DNA from: Bacillota bacterium
Lineage (GTDB): Bacteria > Bacillota > Clostridia > Oscillospirales > Ruminococcaceae
Length of the DNA: 64,000 nt
Assembly (NCBI GenBank): GCA_023439835.1
Contig: JAEXUW010000005.1
Location: 62,001 to 126,000, forward strand
Direction of reading: 5' to 3'
This document shows, piece by piece, positions 61,801 to 64,000 of the stretch. The notes under the pieces are model-generated. The model made no database searches and had not been told where the DNA came from. It saw only the letters and a list, made by a program, of their open reading frames with translations. A program made the position numbers and the translations under genes. Within the stretch, counting starts at the first letter, position 1; each line of letters starts with the position of its first letter.

Positions 61801-63243
61801 AGCAGTACTCGTCGCATATGCTCTGACATAATATGTCGTGTTAGCAGTAAGCCCAGTTATATTTGAAGTGAATGCACCTGTTGCAGAAGCCGCACCCTCG
61901 TCGGTATGGCTGTCAGCAATTGTTGGGGTTTCATTTACACTCCAGCAAACGCCATGTTCGGTTGGGTTTGATGAGCCTAAATCTGTTATGTTTCCGTTGC
62001 CTGTCGCAGTTGTTTGTGCGATATCGCTCACATCTTGGGTTGTGACGGTTGGGGCGACAGTTGGAGGGGCAGCTATTCCAAAGGTTGGATAATCATCAGC
62101 AACAGCCACCCATGAGCTGTATGTACCCTTGTTTGTGTTTAATAGCGTGACAAAATCAGTTGATTTCATTTCGGTTGAGGTTTTAGGCGTTGAATTGTCA
62201 CTTCCCTTAACAATACCATATTTAGTTCCTTGGGGAACTCCACCTACTGAATGTGTTGCATCTGAATTCCAATAACTATTTTCAACAGTAGGAAAATTAC
62301 CACTACCATCACTAACAGTAAATCCGATTAACCCTCCTACACCACCTATATCAGCTGTCATTGAGCTTGTAGCTATATTCCCAGCCGAATAACAATTTCT
62401 AACAGTAGCAGTTGCATACCTAGCAACACCAATTAAGCCACCTACATTCGCATTTACTCCACCAGTAATATTACCAGTTGCATAACAGTTAACAATTAAG
62501 CATAAATTTGAGTTGCTAGCATATCCCAAAATTCCGCCAAGAGCTGTTGTTGTTAAGTTAACAACAGTATTAGTACTGTTACCGCCAGTTATATTAATAT
62601 TTGCATAGCTATCAGAAATTGTTCCGGGATTTAGTCTTCCAACTAAACCACCAATACTATTGTCAGTACCTGTACATGAAATAGAACCACTTGCAGCACA
62701 ATTAGACACATTTCCATTAATAATCCCCACTATACTACCTGTTCTTGCGGAATTTACAGACAAACTGATGTTTACATTTGTCAATTTCAAGTCATTTATA
62801 CTGCAACTGACTAAATTTGTGCCGCCATACCCAAACAAACCTACACTTGTAAAGGTATAATCAGTTATAGATAAATTAGATATAGTTTTATTATTACCAT
62901 TAAAAATTCCCCCGAAATAGAAACTTGCATCTTTCCCAATAGGCGTCCAATCCTTGCCAGATAAATCAATATCGGCACCGAGTGTAATCGTATCGCCCGA
63001 AAATGTGTCTGTTCCCGCATTTACTATTGAAGCAAGCCCTGCAAGCTCCTCGGCTGAATCAATAGTAAAGCTTGAAGCTGAACCATCGCCATACCAAGAA
63101 GTATCAGCAACGTCAATCCAGTTTAACGTATCCGCCTTAACCTCAAAGCTAAAATCCGCCCCTGATATATATGTCATTATCATTGCCAGAACTAAAAATA
63201 CACCTAAAAGCCGCTTGCTGCGAGTAGTTTTACTAAAAGTCAT
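58831..63243 (-). CDS. Large multidomain cell-wall-anchored adhesin (NPKTG)
   Basis: A 1470-residue surface protein. In order: signal peptide (cut about residue 37); GLUG-type repeats (about 75-340, for example GGLVGRLNPGTISDSYANI); fibronectin-like domain (about 385-480); Calx-beta domain (about 485-590); SwmB-like Ig domain; two near-identical Big-type Ig domains (about 720-920); fibronectin type III domain; InlB B-repeat (GYTFGGWFKESSL); TP-repeat linker; C-terminal domain; sorting signal NPKTG (1438-1442) with hydrophobic tail and KKNRA. Sortase would fix it to the wall. Start ATG 63243 follows GGAGGGG. No sortase gene is in the window. Confidence 0.92.
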   Translation of the reverse strand: MTFSKTTRSKRLLGVFLVLAMIMTYISGADFSFEVKADTLNWIDVADTSWYGDGSASSFTIDSAEELAGLASIVNAGTDTFSGDTITLGADIDLSGKDWTPIGKDASFYFGGIFNGNNKTISNLSITDYTFTSVGLFGYGGTNLVSCSINDLKLTNVNISLSVNSARTGSIVGIINGNVSNCAASGSISCTGTDNSIGGLVGRLNPGTISDSYANINITGGNSTNTVVNLTTTALGGILGYASNSNLCLIVNCYATGNITGGVNANVGGLIGVARYATATVRNCYSAGNIATSSMTADIGGVGGLIGFTVSDGSGNFPTVENSYWNSDATHSVGGVPQGTKYGIVKGSDNSTPKTSTEMKSTDFVTLLNTNKGTYSSWVAVADDYPTFGIAAPPTVAPTVTTQDVSDIAQTTATGNGNITDLGSSNPTEHGVCWSVNETPTIADSHTDEGAASATGAFTSNITGLTANTTYYVRAYATSTAGTSYGNQVSFTTLSDSGVFNFSATSDSALESVGTYNLTVNRTGGATGAVSVDYAVTGGTATAGGTDYTLSSGTLSFANGESSKSISIVIVDDAVIESNETIVVTLSNPTGGASLGTDKVFTLTITDNDVAPTILSVSVPANKTYKAGEYLDFTVNFSENVTVNTGGGTPRIALTIGGSTVNAVYISGSGSTALTFRYTVVAGNNDADGITVGTLVLNGGTIKDYGGNDAILTLNSVGSTTGILVDTVVPDAPSQPDLTAGSDTGSSSTDNTTNDTTPTFTGTAEANSTVAIYVDFVENGTTTADGSGNWSYTSGALSDGTHSITAKATDSAGNISSASSALSITIDTTPPNAPSKPDLIDDSDTGTSSTDNITRDSTPTFAGTAEANCRVTIMSSIIGTLGTTNVDESGNWGYISGILPEGTHLITALATDLAGNISSASSALSITIDTTAPTVTGVTNGNIYTAAVTPAFSGATATLKKGTDTPVAFISETEISENGSYVLTVTDIAGNTTIISFMVSIVTAPSAPQNVSVSVGNATAIISFDLPADNGGSAITGYVVKVTKVSDSSTNTYATPSLSYTVNGLTNGEQYKFSVSATNATGDGDYSTEITKLIGRADKAIISTTIGELDGGNIINVPTGTKVSDFIAGLTVSDGATVEIIDGTGGLAVTNQTTTNLTSAMKIKVIAENGTVSEKTISLNVPKYTVTFESNGGSSISPLIDNDEGSTISAPAVPTKSGYTFGGWFKESSLTSQWSFSADTVTANVTLFAKWTAIPSGGGTTPTPTPTPTPTPTPEPAKEIIIKEAPASIKNEELIKVEEVGNAFTQSVEVRLKDDPQTKKIIEDTLKSEIGSSSDKLTVFPLDISLYIKGTDTKVQPAAGTSVKITCPIPDALLNDKDSIKVVCVIDGKAVILETKVVLIDGVYCVEFTANHFSPYAFVVDKTGALSGIDSEDDTDANPKTGHEAPAAAILLMLIAAATTVVKSTKKNRA
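59430..59466 (-). repeat. TP-coding tandem hexamer repeat
   Basis: Repeats of GTAGGT/GTTGGA on the plus strand encode a Thr-Pro linker between the InlB repeat and the wall-proximal domain of the adhesin. Such tracts can change length by slippage in units of 6 nt, keeping the frame. Confidence 0.8.
60450..61070 (-). repeat. Tandem duplicated Ig-domain segment (about 310 bp per copy)
   Basis: Two adjacent copies share long DNA matches, for example GCAGAGCTTATGTTTCCAGC in both (near 60485 and 60800). They encode the two Big-type Ig domains of the adhesin and suggest recent duplication. Confidence 0.75.
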
Positions 63244-63301
63244 ATTTACCCCTCCATATATTGTGTTAATTGTATTAATAACATTTCTGATATATAAATA
63301 C

Positions 63302-63330
63302 ATAGTAGCATAATTAGATTGCATAGTCAA
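63302..63330 (-). promoter_or_regulatory. Predicted sigma-A promoter of the adhesin gene
   Basis: On the minus strand, TTGACT (63330-63325), 17 nt and TACTAT (63307-63302), about 60 nt before the start codon. The gap 63244-63573 also holds, on the plus strand, a weak ORF from ATG 63432 (45 codons) that ends inside the palindrome; I do not call it a gene. Confidence 0.65.
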
Positions 63331-63532
63331 CGATTTATAGGAATTGCTAAGAAATAAAGTGAATTAAATACACAAGGGAATTGGAATTGAGAATGTAAGA
63401 TAAAGACTTGAGCTTCAGTGTGGCGGTGAAATGTCGAACAAAAGCGACGTCGATAAAGGGACTGTTGTGACGATAAAAATAAAAAAAATGAAAACGTTCC
63501 TGTTTTGTTGCGGAATTGGTGCGGTATGCTAT

Positions 63533-63575
63533 AAGGCACGCTATGTAGCTCAACATAGCGTGCCTTAGTTTTTTT
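63533..63575 (+). terminator. Terminator-like palindrome related to the one at 58779
   Basis: A 14-bp perfect stem AAGGCACGCTATGT / ACATAGCGTGCCTT, loop AGCTCA, followed on the plus strand by AGTTTTTTTATGA. It shares GGCAC-CTATGT with the 58779 element, including a compensatory C-to-G change in both arms. Confidence 0.75.
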
Positions 63576-63732
63576 ATGACTTAGTTTTGTCATCCCCCGC
63601 CTTGTGCCTTGTGGCGGATTGTTTTTTGTTGTTTCTTCCTTCACCGTCTAGAGCGCTTTCAGCGAAAGTGGGGCCACCGCCGGACTTTATTTTTCTGACT
63701 TTTTTTGAATCTAACTGACTATCCTTTGACAT
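63574..63732 (-). CDS. Small basic protein of 52 residues, unknown function
   Basis: The ORF starts at ATG 63732 behind a good GAGGTGAT and encodes a hydrophilic, lysine-rich protein (MSKDSQLDSKKVRKIKSGGG, then PTFAESALDGEGRNNKKQS and a basic tail). No TM segment or known motif is present. A TATAAT-like -10 lies in the 128-nt gap upstream. It ends just before the palindrome at 63533-63566. I do not recognise the family. Confidence 0.55.
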   Translation of the reverse strand: MSKDSQLDSKKVRKIKSGGGPTFAESALDGEGRNNKKQSATRHKAGDDKTKS

Positions 63733-63860
63733 GATATCACCTCGAATGTAGTATAAACTACAATGTTACAATTATACTTTAGACTAATTCCACGCTAACC
63801 GCTTTCAATAGCACAGCATTTAAACTATTCGGCTTGCAATATTTTGCCTGTCGTCTGCTC

Positions 63861-64000
63861 TTATAATATTGCTTCCTGTCCTATAACAGGCTCGGCAATT
63901 ACATTTACTGATTCCATTTCACTAAATTGACGAATTCTCTTATAGGCATTCCAAATTTTCGCAGTTGAAGTGCACACAAGCACACATGCCGTTGCTATAT
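63861..64000 (-). CDS. C-terminal end of an unidentified gene (5' part outside window)
   Basis: A minus-strand frame enters from the right edge and stops at TAA 63861-63863. The visible 46 residues start hydrophobic (IATACVLVCTSTAKIW, perhaps the end of a TM helix), continue with a basic amphipathic stretch (NAYKRIRQFSEME) and end EPVIGQEAIL. Too little is seen to name a family. Confidence 0.5.
   Translation of the reverse strand, partial: IATACVLVCTSTAKIWNAYKRIRQFSEMESVNVIAEPVIGQEAIL

Noticed and set aside
63327..63644. 105-residue minus-strand ORF near the right end
   Set aside because: It runs through the palindrome and overlaps both the adhesin promoter and the better-supported 52-residue gene, and it has no ribosome binding site.

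Overview
The window looks like the chromosome of a low-to-moderate-GC Gram-positive bacterium of the Clostridia, perhaps Oscillospiraceae or Ruminococcus-like. The signs are strong AGGAGG-type ribosome binding sites, many TTG/GTG starts, a monoderm-type type IV pilus operon without secretin genes, a sortase-anchored adhesin (NPKTG) and no outer-membrane genes. No rRNA, tRNA, CRISPR array, integrase or intact insertion sequence was seen. The species assignment is inference.

Layout. (1) 1-2321: the end of a sugar-nucleotide pyrophosphorylase/phosphomannomutase fusion and a GNAT acetyltransferase. (2) 2410-9523: a nine-gene type IV pilus operon (major pilin, PilC, PilM, PilN, PilO, three pilin-like proteins, PilB), with a divergent HD-GYP gene at 9853-10950. 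(3) 11008-18562: a five-gene operon unlike a textbook pathway. It encodes a CDP-archaeol-synthase-like membrane protein, two large PEP-synthase/rifampin-phosphotransferase-like enzymes, a UbiA prenyltransferase and a YghO-like GNAT protein. I read it as an uncharacterised isoprenoid or lipid modification pathway.

(4) 18781-53149: a 34-kb, single-strand, probably single-operon contractile injection system (CIS). In transcription order it encodes an assembly-chaperone-like protein, a DUF6760-like protein (apparently made by -1 frameshifting), a gp19-like tube protein, a 1029-residue tape-measure candidate, LysM adaptor, hub, spike, gp25, two J-like wedge proteins, a gpI-like protein and a fibre-like protein. 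These are followed by a pseudokinase-TM protein, a TM-MORN-repeat protein, a DUF4255 cap, an Ig-like protein and a DUF4280/PAAR-like tip. Then come a degenerate cyclase, a degenerate SpoIIE-type phosphatase with membrane sensor, AAA+ ATPase 2, a YbjN-like chaperone candidate, a glycine-rich effector candidate, a MalT/SARP-like regulator, AAA+ ATPase 1, an unknown protein, the sheath and the tube. There is no capsid, terminase, portal or lysis gene. Two membrane-anchored subunits and a built-in signalling set suggest a membrane-attached or signal-fired CIS rather than a freely released particle.

(5) 53392-57130: a polar amino-acid ABC transporter (binding lipoprotein, permease, ATPase) behind a strong promoter and a structured leader, then an EamA/DMT exporter. 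(6) 57185-64000: a GH43 glycosidase, a short coding remnant, a large NPKTG-anchored multidomain adhesin flanked by two related, oppositely oriented palindromes, a 52-residue basic protein and the end of one more gene.

The most interesting points are the complete-looking -1 frameshift signal in the CIS assembly gene (slippery heptamer, 6-nt spacer, hairpin), the CIS signalling and membrane modules, the effector/chaperone candidate pair, the hairpin between the sheath Shine-Dalgarno and its start codon, and the UbiA/CarS/phosphotransferase operon.
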